Below are positions 52,701 through 60,741 of a stretch of 64,000 nucleotides of DNA, piece after piece. Position numbers and translations under genes: made by a program. Every line of letters starts with the position of its first letter. Within the stretch, counting starts at the first letter, position 1. The stretch is taken from positions 1 to 64,000 of IMG/VR virus record IMGVR_UViG_3300045738_002037. One strand, given 5' to 3'. Source of the stretch: a virus. The notes under the pieces were generated by a model. It made no database searches and was not told the origin of the DNA. It worked only from the letters and a program-made list of their open reading frames with translations.

Positions 52701-54510
52701 CTCCTGCTAGTTGCGCAGAAGTTGTAGCAGCCATAACTGACAAGTTATTAGTAGTATAAACGCCGTTTGTCACAGTATCTGCGTTACCAGTCAAGGCTCC
52801 TTCTATGTCCGCAACTAAAGTAGCTTTTGCATAACCTGCTCCAGAAATGTTTACTGTGGTAGTGGGGGCAGCCTGTAAGTCTTTAAATAGCTTAAACTTG
52901 CCAGAGTCATTGGCATCTCTAAACAATCCCGCATAAAGATCCTGACTTCCAGAGGTGTCATAGAGACCATAAAAACCTATGTCCACAGCATCGCTGCCGT
53001 TGTTGCCACTAGCTAAAATTATTAAGGGATCTTCAACACTAAGAGTGGCCGTATTAACTGTAGTGGTGTCCCCGCTAACAGTTAAATCCCCTAAAATTGT
53101 TACATCGTCTGGAAGCCCAATAGTTACTGTCCCAGCCGCTTCAACGACAGTAACCTCATTGGCCGTTCCAGAAAAAGTCATGGTTCCCCCCAAAGCAACT
53201 GGGGAGGTATTTGAACCATCGCTAACGGTAATAGAAGAATTAGCCAACATTGTGTTGCTAACAGTTCCGCTATCTGTAGTATAAACACCGTTTGTTACTG
53301 CGCCTGCTGTTAAGCTTGCCGCAGTTCCGCTTATGTTGGTTCCTACTAATGCAGAGGGAGTTCCTAGTGCTGGAGTAACCAAAGTAGGATTAGTTCCAAA
53401 GACTAATGCCCCGCTTCCTGTTTCGTCCGATATTACTCCTTTTAATTGAAGAGACGTTGTAGCAGCCATGACTGAAAGGTTGTTGCTAGTATAAACGCCG
53501 TTTGTCACTGTATCAGCGTTCCCTGTGACATCGCCAGTTACATCACCCACAAAAGATGTTGCGGTTAACGCTCCGCTACTAGAATCAAATGCTAGATTGC
53601 TACCAGATTTTGGGCCTAAATCGCCAGTCGCGGCGGTGACAAATAATGGAAAACATGCCGTGTCGGAAGATTCATCGGCCACAGTGACAGCCGTCGCAGT
53701 GCCACCGCCAACAGAAGCCCAAGCTGGATTAGCACTAGTGCCTTGCGTTTTTAAAAAATGACCATTTGTTCCAGCCCCAAGTCTCACATAATTAGTGCCA
53801 TCATAATACATGATGTCACCCTGAGCGTCTGAACCAAGAGCAATCATTGTTCCATCAACAGAGTTGGTTTGAATATTGGCCACAGCGGTTACATTGCCAG
53901 AACCGTCAAAACCTGCAGATGTCCATACAACATCTCCAGTCATACCGATTGTTCTAGTAGCAGCCAAAGCTGTGGCAGTATCAGCATTGCCGGTAAGTGA
54001 TCCTATAAAAACAACGCTAGTTATTGATGTAGCCTCAGTTACCACACCAGCATCAACGTTTATAGTTCCATCTAATACAATGGCACTACCGGCTGCAGGA
54101 GTAATATTAACCGCACCAGCGGTGGTTGAAATAGTAATAGCAGCATCTCCAGCCGTTATATCATCAGCAGCAACACTGCCGCCGCCGCCGCCACTGGCCG
54201 CTATAGTTGTATCCGTAATAGTTAAATTATCACCAATCGACAACCATTTAAAAGTATCAGCGGTTTCATCCCAGAATAAAACCCTATCACCGCCAGGATC
54301 AGATAATGATTCTAAACCAAGATGACTTAATGATAATGTGTTGCCAGATGCAGACAATCCAGATCCAGCAATAATAACATCCGAAAGGGCCATCGTATGG
54401 CCCTCGAATTTTTTAGTAGTAGAATTATATTTTAATATCTGCCCACTTGTGACAGACCCGATATCCTTGGCGTCGACTATTTGTCGAACACCGACTGGTC
54501 TGATATCCAT
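49732..54510 (-). CDS. Repetitive tail fibre protein, 1592 aa
   Basis: Composed almost wholly of Thr/Ser/Gly/Ala-rich strand repeats. Recurrent blocks include TVADESSDTTCFPLFVTAAT, SGSNLAFDSSSGALTATSF, VTNGVYTTNNLSVMAATTS, ISDETGSGALVFGTNPTLVT, and AARVATLNQNTTGTAATVT, each occurring two to five times. This is typical of long trimeric fibres of aquatic phages. The N-terminus (MDIRPVGVRQIVDAKDIGSV) probably attaches to the baseplate, and the C-terminus (ISEDDTDITIDWATGNYHEV) resembles a terminal binding or trimerisation domain. It probably makes first contact with the host. Confidence 0.85.
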   Translation of the reverse strand: MDIRPVGVRQIVDAKDIGSVTSGQILKYNSTTKKFEGHTMALSDVIIAGSGLSASGNTLSLSHLGLESLSDPGGDRVLFWDETADTFKWLSIGDNLTITDTTIAASGGGGGSVAADDITAGDAAITISTTAGAVNITPAAGSAIVLDGTINVDAGVVTEATSITSVVFIGSLTGNADTATALAATRTIGMTGDVVWTSAGFDGSGNVTAVANIQTNSVDGTMIALGSDAQGDIMYYDGTNYVRLGAGTNGHFLKTQGTSANPAWASVGGGTATAVTVADESSDTACFPLFVTAATGDLGPKSGSNLAFDSSSGALTATSFVGDVTGDVTGNADTVTNGVYTSNNLSVMAATTSLQLKGVISDETGSGALVFGTNPTLVTPALGTPSALVGTNISGTAASLTAGAVTNGVYTTDSGTVSNTMLANSSITVSDGSNTSPVALGGTMTFSGTANEVTVVEAAGTVTIGLPDDVTILGDLTVSGDTTTVNTATLSVEDPLIILASGNNGSDAVDIGFYGLYDTSGSQDLYAGLFRDANDSGKFKLFKDLQAAPTTTVNISGAGYAKATLVADIEGALTGNADTVTNGVYTTNNLSVMAATTSAQLAGVISDETGSGTLVFATSPTLVTPVLGTPASGTLTNCTFPTLNQNTTGVAAIATTVTVADESSDTTCFPLFVTAATGNLGPKSGSNLAFDSSSGALTATSFVGDLTGDVAGNADTVTTNADLTGHITSTGNAAVLGSFTVAQLSTALSDASISGNNTGDQTSVSGNAATATIATNVIVSDSESDDSNHAITFVDDLDGSASIGIQSDGDLHYNPSTGTVTATVFSGSGASLTSLNGSNISSGTVAAARVATLNQNTTGTAATVTGATQAAVTSAANLATIGTVTSGTLSTGAVLAGVTVTLGSDAEGDIYYRNSGGVLTKLAAGTDGHVLTATGAGSAPAWEEVSGGGGGGDITAVSLTGDTGGALSVGSGDAGFTIAGGAGIDTSGSSTTITITTDFSEFSDVTPANGDKLATLDSDGSTEQLTTIASLATLFAGTESSTGLTASNSVLSVSSEYIADTVGAMVGSNTESGITVAYQDDDNTLDFTVGTLNQDTTGTADNFTVSANNTADETVYPVFVDGATGSQGAETDTGLTYNPSTGTVTATLFSGSGASLTALNGSNISTGTVAAARVATLNQDTTGNADTATALAATRTIGMTGDVVWTSAAFDGSGNVTGTATIQADAVHYSMLNDDCISGFDEITSGLVAADEVLYSDGGTLKRVGIDTLATKLLGLASAGDVLQTADHMVFLDGGATGDVIIESIDNFLTAIAGSGISVSSSQLTASGGGGTPTDITVADESSDTTCFPLFVTTATGDQEPKTGSNLTFNSSTGILAATIFSGSGASLASLNGSNISSGTVAAARVATLNQNTTGTAATVTTAAQPNITSVGTLASVVISDGGNIGSASDTDAIAIDADGGVIFSKAIIGSVGSGTISEDDTDITIDWATGNYHEVTLEDDDIDAVIFHNVTVGQRIIVRIQNDDSEERTVAWTVTSGTGTSPAAAVVNWAGGITPVATADTDVADVYGFICRTATKFDGFIIGQNLANTAP
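49732..54510. repeat. Nested imperfect repeats in fibre gene
   Basis: Several distinct modules repeat out of a simple order, for example the block with SSDTTCFPLF (near 50480, 52510 and 53660 on the plus strand, where GGAAAACATG recurs) and the VTNGVYT block (near 52760, 53280 and 53490). They may mediate recombination and length variation of the fibre. Confidence 0.7.
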
Positions 54511-54528
54511 TTGTCACTCCGCAGAACA

Positions 54529-54786
54529 TTATTCAGGCTGCTCCGAAGTTTCAGTGGCAGACACAATTGTGGATTCGGAAACAACACTGCTAGTATTTTG
54601 AGATGTTTTTTCTGCCTCTTCTATTTTAGATTTGGTCTGGAGCATATGTAATCGCGCTTGTTCAAATTGTTCAGAACTTAAAGCCGTCAACTTTATTGTG
54701 GTGGGAATAGACTCCAACACATTCCCGTCGTCATCTATCCGGATAAATTTTGTTTGCACCACAGTCTCAAGATGACCTATCATCAC
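54529..54786 (-). CDS. Hypothetical protein upstream of fibre, 85 aa
   Basis: MIGHLETVVQTKFIRIDDDG is a small beta start, followed by a helix (LSSEQFEQARLHMLQTKSKI) and a Ser/Thr/Glu-rich tail. AGGAG stands 7-10 nt before ATG 54786, with a second ATG one codon in. It is 18 nt from the fibre start and may be its attachment or chaperone partner. No family is recognised. Confidence 0.6.
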   Translation of the reverse strand: MMIGHLETVVQTKFIRIDDDGNVLESIPTTIKLTALSSEQFEQARLHMLQTKSKIEEAEKTSQNTSSVVSESTIVSATETSEQPE

Positions 54787-54836
54787 ATTCTCCTTTAGAA
54801 TAGATTATAATATTATATACTACATATAAATACACG

Positions 54837-54866
54837 AAAAGCCCGGTCCATAAGGACCAGGCTTTT
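54837..54866. terminator. Bidirectional intrinsic terminator
   Basis: AAAAGCC-C-GGTCC pairs with GGACC-A-GGCTTTT around a 4-nt ATAA loop: 12 pairs with one C/A mismatch. A-tract and T-tract on the two sides allow termination in either direction. It lies 34 nt behind the stop of the 54900 gene and upstream of the fibre unit. Confidence 0.8.
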
Positions 54867-54899
54867 CGCTTGATCTAAAACAAGTTTAGATGTGCACGT

Positions 54900-55310
54900 T
54901 TACGCGCCAGCAACTGCCCGAACACTTGCGTGCAGGTCAGCATTAGTGGCGTGAGTAAGACCAGCAGTCGTAAGTCTGAGGAACATATCCTGCCCGATCT
55001 GAATCGGGAAGTCTAAGCTCTTACCGGACGTTCCGGCAACAGAAGCAAAGGTACGCACTGCTCGCAGGCCTACCACTCTGGGCATACCGCGTGTAGCATT
55101 AGCCCTTGCTTCACCCATGTACGGACTCATGTCTGTAGCACTTGTATCACGATTTTGATACGTGACCAAAATTTCCTCGGCAGGGACACTCACGATCAAC
55201 GGGCGCAATCGCTTAATAAGCGCGCCAACTGATTCATGACGATGTGCCTGACGAAAGCCTCGCACTTTGCGAAAAACATTAATGTCAGTATTGGCTGGTT
55301 GAGTAGCCAT
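54900..55310 (-). CDS. Hypothetical protein, 136 aa, own transcription unit
   Basis: MATQPANTDINVFRKVRGFR is basic; the rest has SVGALIKRLRPLIVSVPAEE, MPRVVGLRAVRTFASVAGTS and ends in Ala/His/Thr-rich residues. It is framed by its own terminator (54837-54866) and by repeats and a palindrome upstream (55341-55389), suggesting separate, perhaps high, expression. Ala/Gly/Arg composition would suit a virion or DNA-binding protein, but no family is recognised. AGGAG lies about 7 nt before the ATG. Confidence 0.6.
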   Translation of the reverse strand: MATQPANTDINVFRKVRGFRQAHRHESVGALIKRLRPLIVSVPAEEILVTYQNRDTSATDMSPYMGEARANATRGMPRVVGLRAVRTFASVAGTSGKSLDFPIQIGQDMFLRLTTAGLTHATNADLHASVRAVAGA

Positions 55311-55340
55311 AACACATTCTCCTAAAAAAATAAACCTCTG

Positions 55341-55389
55341 AAACTAGATCTAGTTTAGCCGTAACGACTAATTTAGCCGCAACAACTAA
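55341..55389. promoter_or_regulatory. Palindrome and tandem 18-nt repeats upstream of 55310 gene
   Basis: AAACTAGATCTAGTTT (55341-55356) is a perfect 16-bp palindrome. It overlaps the first of two 18-nt tandem repeats, TTTAGCCGTAACGACTAA (55354-55371) and TTTAGCCGCAACAACTAA (55372-55389). Lying 30-80 nt upstream of a gene with its own terminator, the array looks like a regulator-binding site. Confidence 0.45.
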
Positions 55390-55407
55390 TTTATCTTTGC
55401 ACAAATA

Positions 55408-56418
<1,011 letters not shown>

Positions 56419-56425
56419 AAATCAA

Positions 56426-56791
56426 TTATTTTTGCGTTTTTAGCTGAGAGGGCAATTTATCATCTGGTATGCCCGTATATTTAAAATCTTGCAATTTATA
56501 ATTTTTATAAAACAAATTAATAAGATTTACTAAAATATCAAAATTACATGAAAATGGCTTTGTTATAACCATAGCCACAGACGATTCGGGATTGACATAA
56601 TGAACAAAATGTTCAACATTAAACAATACTTTGTCTGCCACACTTGAACTAATATCCGTGAAGATAATCATGTCGCCATTTTTAGGAGATTCGTCAAATA
56701 GTACGTCTCCCACAGTGAAACTGCATGACGGCCCGTCATCTGCATGGCCAGTAATTAAATCAATCCTGACTGGTAACGTAATCGTTATCAT
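56426..56791 (-). CDS. Hypothetical protein, 121 aa
   Basis: MITITLPVRIDLITGHADDG then PSCSFTVGDVLFDESPKNGD, VADKVLFNVEHFVHYVNPES and a C-terminal helix: a mixed alpha/beta fold. No family is recognised. Start overlaps the stop of the secreted repeat gene by 4 nt (ATGA), so it is translated with it; its stop is 8 nt from the gmd hairpin. Confidence 0.6.
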   Translation of the reverse strand: MITITLPVRIDLITGHADDGPSCSFTVGDVLFDESPKNGDMIIFTDISSSVADKVLFNVEHFVHYVNPESSVAMVITKPFSCNFDILVNLINLFYKNYKLQDFKYTGIPDDKLPSQLKTQK

Positions 56792-57423
56792 TTCTTGTTT
56801 TTTACTGTTGACCTATTATCAGAATTCTCTACAGTAGACCTATTTCCAGAATTTTCCGTAGTAGATGATCTATTATCAGAATTCTCTACAGTAGACCTAT
56901 TTCCAGAATTTTCCGTAGTAGATGATCTATTATCAGAATTCTCTACAGTAGACCTATTTTCTGTTGTTGATCTGTTTCCAGAATTAACATTGCTGTCTCT
57001 AATAATAGTAATATTACTGTCCCTAATATTATAATTTACGACAGTAGTTGGCGAACTAACCGATGGCCTAGCTGTATTTCTTTGGCCCGATGTATTTCTA
57101 GCACGTTGAATATGAGCGCCGATGATATGTGATTGCATGCGCGACAATCCCATACGATAATCATACCCATAGCTAATACCACCACTATTATATGGATTGC
57201 GCCAAATTGGGTCGGGAAACATCGTAGGAACACCATATCGTTGCGCAAAATTGCGCTCTTGAAATTGATACTGCCCTATAGCACGCGCGCCTGGAATAGA
57301 ATAAATACCCCCATCCGGGCCAATATAATGCATTCTTGGGTTAAATCCGGGCGGATACTGAGCAAAAACAGTGCCAGTACACAAAAGAACAAACAGCACA
57401 GACAGCACAGACAAAATTTTCAT
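56788..57423 (-). CDS. Secreted repeat protein with signal peptide, 211 aa
   Basis: KILSVLSVLFVLLCTGTVFA then Q is a textbook Sec signal peptide (cleavage about residue 21). The mature N-terminal half is Tyr/Gly/Pro/Arg-rich (YPPGFNPRMHYIGPDGGIYS; GGISYGYDYRMGLSRMQSHI). From about 135 on it is Asn/Ser/Thr/Arg-rich with 19-residue repeats (STVENSDNRSSTTENSGNR). A periplasmic or outer-surface role, for example superinfection exclusion or cell-surface blocking, is possible but not shown. No family is recognised. It is divergent from the 57512 gene. Confidence 0.65.
   Translation of the reverse strand: MKILSVLSVLFVLLCTGTVFAQYPPGFNPRMHYIGPDGGIYSIPGARAIGQYQFQERNFAQRYGVPTMFPDPIWRNPYNSGGISYGYDYRMGLSRMQSHIIGAHIQRARNTSGQRNTARPSVSSPTTVVNYNIRDSNITIIRDSNVNSGNRSTTENRSTVENSDNRSSTTENSGNRSTVENSDNRSSTTENSGNRSTVENSDNRSTVKNKK
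56814..56957. repeat. 57-nt tandem repeats in secreted protein gene
   Basis: Two full units (56814-56870, 56871-56927) and a partial third, almost identical at DNA level. Encode the 19-aa repeats of the secreted protein. The close identity suggests recent expansion and possible length variation between isolates. Confidence 0.85.
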
Positions 57424-57469
57424 AACAATACTCCAGGGTAGAAATGGCTCTACATTAATGTGGCATTGT

Positions 57470-57477
57470 TATAAATA
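57470..57477 (+). promoter_or_regulatory. TATAAATA, T4-late-like promoter core (candidate)
   Basis: TATAAATA on the plus strand lies 34 nt before ATG 57512, in the intergenic region between divergent genes (57424-57511). It equals the T4 late promoter core. Chance occurrences of this 8-mer are expected in AT-rich DNA, so it is only a candidate. Confidence 0.3.
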
Positions 57478-57511
57478 CGTGTTAATATTTTTTGAAAGAC
57501 AAATCTATAAT

Positions 57512-58147
57512 ATGGAAATTGACCCTAAACAAATAGCTAAGATGATAACGGAAGATCCGGATGAATATGCGGATTTCGAAGATGCTGATGAGTTCGAAAG
57601 CGGCGATCCAGACGGATATACACATTTCCACCCGGCGACCAAAACACTTTTTGAGTTGGGCGAATGCGAAAATTGCGGCAGAGATGTACAAGAAGCAAAT
57701 TCAGTAGGATATGTCAACCCGGACGACGAAATGATGATGATGGGGTACCATGAATATGAAGGTTCGTTACCTCCAGAAATCGCATGGGACGATGCTCTTA
57801 GTAGTGCCACTTGTGGAGAGTGCGGCCATGATCCCACAAGAATATTGGGGGATTTCAAAATAGAGACAAGCAGAATTCCTCCCAGGTCGTCCTGGCTTCA
57901 TGAAGAGAAACATCAGCTACGCCTACTCCGTCCCCGTCAAGGCCCAATTATTCGGAACATACAATGGTCGCCCGCAGCAATCACTATTCAATTTCCCAGC
58001 GGGGAAATCTGGGAATATGTCATTTATGAAAATCGATGGCTGCAAGATCTTTTAAAAAGCCATCGTCGAAATGTAGGGCGTCTCGTGGCTGCTATGAAAA
58101 GAATCCCAAATATTGAAGTTCAACGCGTGTTGGATCTTGAGTCTTAA
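57512..58147 (+). CDS. TEDP-leader protein with zinc ribbon and KTSC-like domain
   Basis: ATG 57512 is chosen because the leader MEIDPKQIAKMITEDPDEYA, related to the left-end FITEDPDEF leaders, starts there; the frame extends farther upstream without a signal. An acidic stretch follows. Then LGECENCGRDVQ and TCGECGHDP give two CxxC pairs, a probable zinc ribbon (residues 50-110). The C-terminus IRNIQWSPAAITIQFPSGEI, WEYVIYE and NVGRLVAAMKRI resembles KTSC (DUF, F-x-x-G-x-x-Y-x-Y plus a final helix). A leader, zinc ribbon and KTSC-like module in one protein is unusual. Function unknown. Confidence 0.65.
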   Translation: MEIDPKQIAKMITEDPDEYADFEDADEFESGDPDGYTHFHPATKTLFELGECENCGRDVQEANSVGYVNPDDEMMMMGYHEYEGSLPPEIAWDDALSSATCGECGHDPTRILGDFKIETSRIPPRSSWLHEEKHQLRLLRPRQGPIIRNIQWSPAAITIQFPSGEIWEYVIYENRWLQDLLKSHRRNVGRLVAAMKRIPNIEVQRVLDLES

Positions 58148-58152
58148 CTAAA

Positions 58153-59484
58153 TTATGTGTAAGTCTCTTCACCATATTCGTCACCATATTCGTCACCATA
58201 TTCGTCACCATATTCGTCAACTTCGAATTCTTCAGGATCTTCAATTAAGGCATTGAGCAAAGAACTCGCTTCTTCCGGATTTTCAATAACAGCAGCGACA
58301 ATCTTATGTAAATGATCGGGTTCTTGTAATGCCAAGGCGGTCACAAGGTCGGCTAAAGAAACGCCTTGAGGTTTCACCTTTAAGAATCGACGCCACAGTT
58401 CTGGCCCAACTTGAATTAAATAAGGTTCATGCCGTATGTCATCAGCATGTGAAAGAACCTGCTCAGTTTCTTCACCATTTAAGTTTCCAAGACCATGGTA
58501 ACTTAAAAGTTCAGCAACACCCTTGCTCATTTCTTGGGCCAACACTGGAAAAACCACACCACGCGCATCTATTTTATAATCATCACTATCTCCGTCTTGG
58601 TTTACATTAGCTGAACCCACAGCAGACATGCCTAGCATAGCAAACATAGCTGGAATATCAATTAGCCAATACATCTGAACCGACAACGATGAAATCCGAT
58701 TATATAAATCCAATAATTCTGGGTCTATTTTCTCTATTTCTTTATCCACCACGTGATGCATCGTCATCATAGCATGCACTGCAGATCCTTGCGTCATTGT
58801 GTTCATGGTCAAACGCTTGTTAATCTGCTTACGCATATTTTCATCGAGTTCTGGCTTCTCTTTTCCTTCTTCATCCTCTTCATTTTTTTCAACATCAGAA
58901 GTAAGACGACCTTCTAGCATCTCTTCCGGGATTCCCCAAATTTGAACTGTTATCTTTTTGGCCAACGCGATAAGTTCATCTTGGTGTTCTGATTCTTTCT
59001 GTACGATTTGGTGCATAATACGCATCATATTTGCGGGGTTGGCGTTTAGACTAGTCACTCTGTCAGTAACATGTTCCCAGGCTCCACGTGACAACTTATC
59101 GCCTAACAAAGCAAGAACCGGATGTTTGGCAAACAGATGCTCTCGATTACTGGGAAGATCCTGCCAAAAGCTTTGTATAGACGGATGCGTTTCATCTTCA
59201 TAGGCTTCGGCTAGAATTGAAACCATGATGTCATTCCCCGACTCCATACAATTCTTGGGCTGCACCTTGCGTTTTGGAACTGGGGGGTGAAAAGGATCTG
59301 GCTTAGAAGGCTTTTCTTGCGGTGGCCTAGATGGGGCTGGCGACGGATAATCCGTACGTCTAGATGGAGAAGGAGCTTCCCTTGCAGGAGCCGGTATAGC
59401 CGTAGCCTCTACATCTTCTACCTCTTGCATTTCTTTTGCAGCAAGAGCTTCATCCAGTTTTTGTTTTAAATTTTTTGATTTCAT
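58153..59484 (-). CDS. Putative virion-associated protein with acidic repeats, 443 aa
   Basis: Residues 1-80 are Pro/Lys/Glu-rich and disordered (SPSRRTDYPSPAPSRPPQEK). A helical body (residues 85-420) contains MRIMHQIVQKESEHQDELIA and TMTQGSAVHAMMTMHHVVDK with no known family. The C-terminus carries LLNALIEDPEEFEVDEYG, similar to the ITEDPDEF leader, and YGDE repeats encoded by 12-nt DNA units at 58171-58218. A related layout appears in uncharacterised phage structural proteins. Converges with 57512-58147, 5 nt apart. Confidence 0.65.
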   Translation of the reverse strand: MKSKNLKQKLDEALAAKEMQEVEDVEATAIPAPAREAPSPSRRTDYPSPAPSRPPQEKPSKPDPFHPPVPKRKVQPKNCMESGNDIMVSILAEAYEDETHPSIQSFWQDLPSNREHLFAKHPVLALLGDKLSRGAWEHVTDRVTSLNANPANMMRIMHQIVQKESEHQDELIALAKKITVQIWGIPEEMLEGRLTSDVEKNEEDEEGKEKPELDENMRKQINKRLTMNTMTQGSAVHAMMTMHHVVDKEIEKIDPELLDLYNRISSLSVQMYWLIDIPAMFAMLGMSAVGSANVNQDGDSDDYKIDARGVVFPVLAQEMSKGVAELLSYHGLGNLNGEETEQVLSHADDIRHEPYLIQVGPELWRRFLKVKPQGVSLADLVTALALQEPDHLHKIVAAVIENPEEASSLLNALIEDPEEFEVDEYGDEYGDEYGDEYGEETYT

Positions 59485-59488
59485 TTTA

Positions 59489-60556
59489 TTAATTTAATGG
59501 GGGCCTACCTTGATAATCTCCGGGCGTGTGGTCTTTCCGCATTCTATTAATTTCAACCAGCGGCCCTTCAGGATCTGATTCAGCCCATTTTCCAAGAGCG
59601 TAGTCCAAACCAATAGAAATTATGTGCAGGCCCTCATTTGAAATACCCATCACTTGCCCGAAACCGCCCGGTTTACCTGACTCAAATTGTATAATCTGTC
59701 CAGATCGCCCGATCTTAGTCGATTTATATTCTGAAGCATCAAATTCAGGGTCTTCTTTTTGATTTTCCATAAAAACAATGTAAAGAGGGCCTTTTTTCAT
59801 ATACTGAGCAGCCTGCCACGCATAGCCTTTTGTACGATCGTACCTGTCTGCTGGCCCTTCTAATAACTTAAAATCCCTAGTTTCCCCCGCTCTAGGATGC
59901 CAATCACCATAAGTAAATTTTGACTCACTATCTGCTATGCCTTCTTGATATCCAGGTTGCCCCGGTCTATTCCTAGCAAGTTCAGTAGTACACCATTGAG
60001 TGCCTCGCCCCATATAAATCGCAGCTTCCGGTTCTGTAATCTTATAAAATTTATAACGAGTTTTATAAATATTCGGAAGCGTTATCTCAAAAACTAATTC
60101 AGCGCCCTTTTTCATATCACGAGATTCTTGTCTTTTAGTAGTAAATTCTTCCTCGCCTAATTCAAGGAATATTTTTCCTAAATTTCGCCAATCTCTTATA
60201 GGTGAATTCTTTTCCCATAGATCAATCGGTAAATTCATACTTTTCCACTGCTGCGTATTTTTATTATTATGAAAAAATTCTAATGTTCTTCTTAGTCTTT
60301 CACCGTCTTCAGGAAGCACTATTGTAGCATTTTTAAGTTGATCAACAATATATCTCAAATATTGTCCTTGCTGATCAGTGGGGTCAAACTCGACTAAAGA
60401 TTCTATGTATTTAGCAACATCATCTCTATTGTCAGCAAATTTATCCTTGTCTACCCAACGGGATTTTTTACCCATTAAGGTATCAACCTGTTTAGCCGCT
60501 TTAACATCAAGCTGCTCTAATATGATGTTCAATTTATTGATAAAATAATCTGCCAT
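59489..60556 (-). CDS. GTxWC-motif protein, 355 aa
   Basis: Helical N-terminus (MADYFINKLNIILEQLDVKA) followed by IYMGRGTQWCTTELARNRPG (W188, C189), a loop rich in Gly and Arg, GPLYIVFMENQKEDPEF and KIGRSGQIIQFES. The pattern G-x-GT-x-WC then (L/I)Y-(I/F)-V is shared with the left-end 379-aa protein and with uncharacterised phage proteins I recall. The Cys and downstream acidic residues may be catalytic. No experimentally known function is assigned. It directly precedes the 58153 gene in the same unit (4-nt gap). Confidence 0.6.
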   Translation of the reverse strand: MADYFINKLNIILEQLDVKAAKQVDTLMGKKSRWVDKDKFADNRDDVAKYIESLVEFDPTDQQGQYLRYIVDQLKNATIVLPEDGERLRRTLEFFHNNKNTQQWKSMNLPIDLWEKNSPIRDWRNLGKIFLELGEEEFTTKRQESRDMKKGAELVFEITLPNIYKTRYKFYKITEPEAAIYMGRGTQWCTTELARNRPGQPGYQEGIADSESKFTYGDWHPRAGETRDFKLLEGPADRYDRTKGYAWQAAQYMKKGPLYIVFMENQKEDPEFDASEYKSTKIGRSGQIIQFESGKPGGFGQVMGISNEGLHIISIGLDYALGKWAESDPEGPLVEINRMRKDHTPGDYQGRPPLN

Positions 60557-60595
60557 TGACCTAGCCTTATAATTACAAATTATTTTTGCACCTAT

Positions 60596-60627
60596 AAAAA
60601 GACCCGGATGCCTTACACATCCGGGTC
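60596..60627 (-). terminator. Intrinsic terminator after tRNA-like element
   Basis: GACCCGGATG (60601-60610) pairs perfectly with CATCCGGGTC (60618-60627) around a 7-nt loop. On the minus strand it is followed by TTTTT (60600-60596). It would end transcripts of the sigma gene and the tRNA-like element. Confidence 0.9.
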
Positions 60628-60631
60628 CAAT

Positions 60632-60735
60632 ATTGACCGGTGAGATTCAAACTCACAACCTATGGTCTTTCGACCATTGCTCTGACCCCATCAGTAAGGT
60701 GATGCGATGACCAAAGCCATTTGAGCTACAGCCAA
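60632..60735 (-). tRNA. tRNA-like element, expanded D-loop, possibly non-functional
   Basis: On the minus strand TTGGCTG-TA-GCTC begins a tRNA-like fold: acceptor arms 60729-60735 and 60633-60639 pair over 7 bp (two G/U wobbles); D-stem GCTC/GAGC; hairpin ATGGTCGAAAGACCAT (60662-60677) where the anticodon arm should be; variable AGGTT; T-arm GTGAG-TTTGAAT-CTCAC (60640-60656). The D-loop is 40 nt (normally 7-11), containing CATCA/TGATG, and the anticodon loop is 6 nt without U33, so the anticodon (GAA, Phe, is one reading) is uncertain. The flanking copies of CAATATTG extend the acceptor to 12 bp. It sits 6 nt behind the sigma stop. Confidence 0.4.
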
Positions 60736-60741
60736 TATTGT

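Noticed and set aside
52148-52759. Plus-strand Val/Ala/Ser-rich frames opposite the fibre
   Set aside because: Produced by the repetitive composition of the fibre gene, with no start signals.
54825-54832. TATAAATA on the plus strand before the terminator
   Set aside because: No rightward gene follows and a terminator lies 5 nt downstream.
56814-56957. Regularly spaced repeats resembling a CRISPR
   Set aside because: Units are contiguous 57-nt in-frame coding repeats with no unique spacers.
57371-57511. N-terminal extension of the 57512 gene
   Set aside because: The 47 extra codons overlap the start of the divergent secreted-protein gene and lack a ribosome site; the leader motif starts at 57512.
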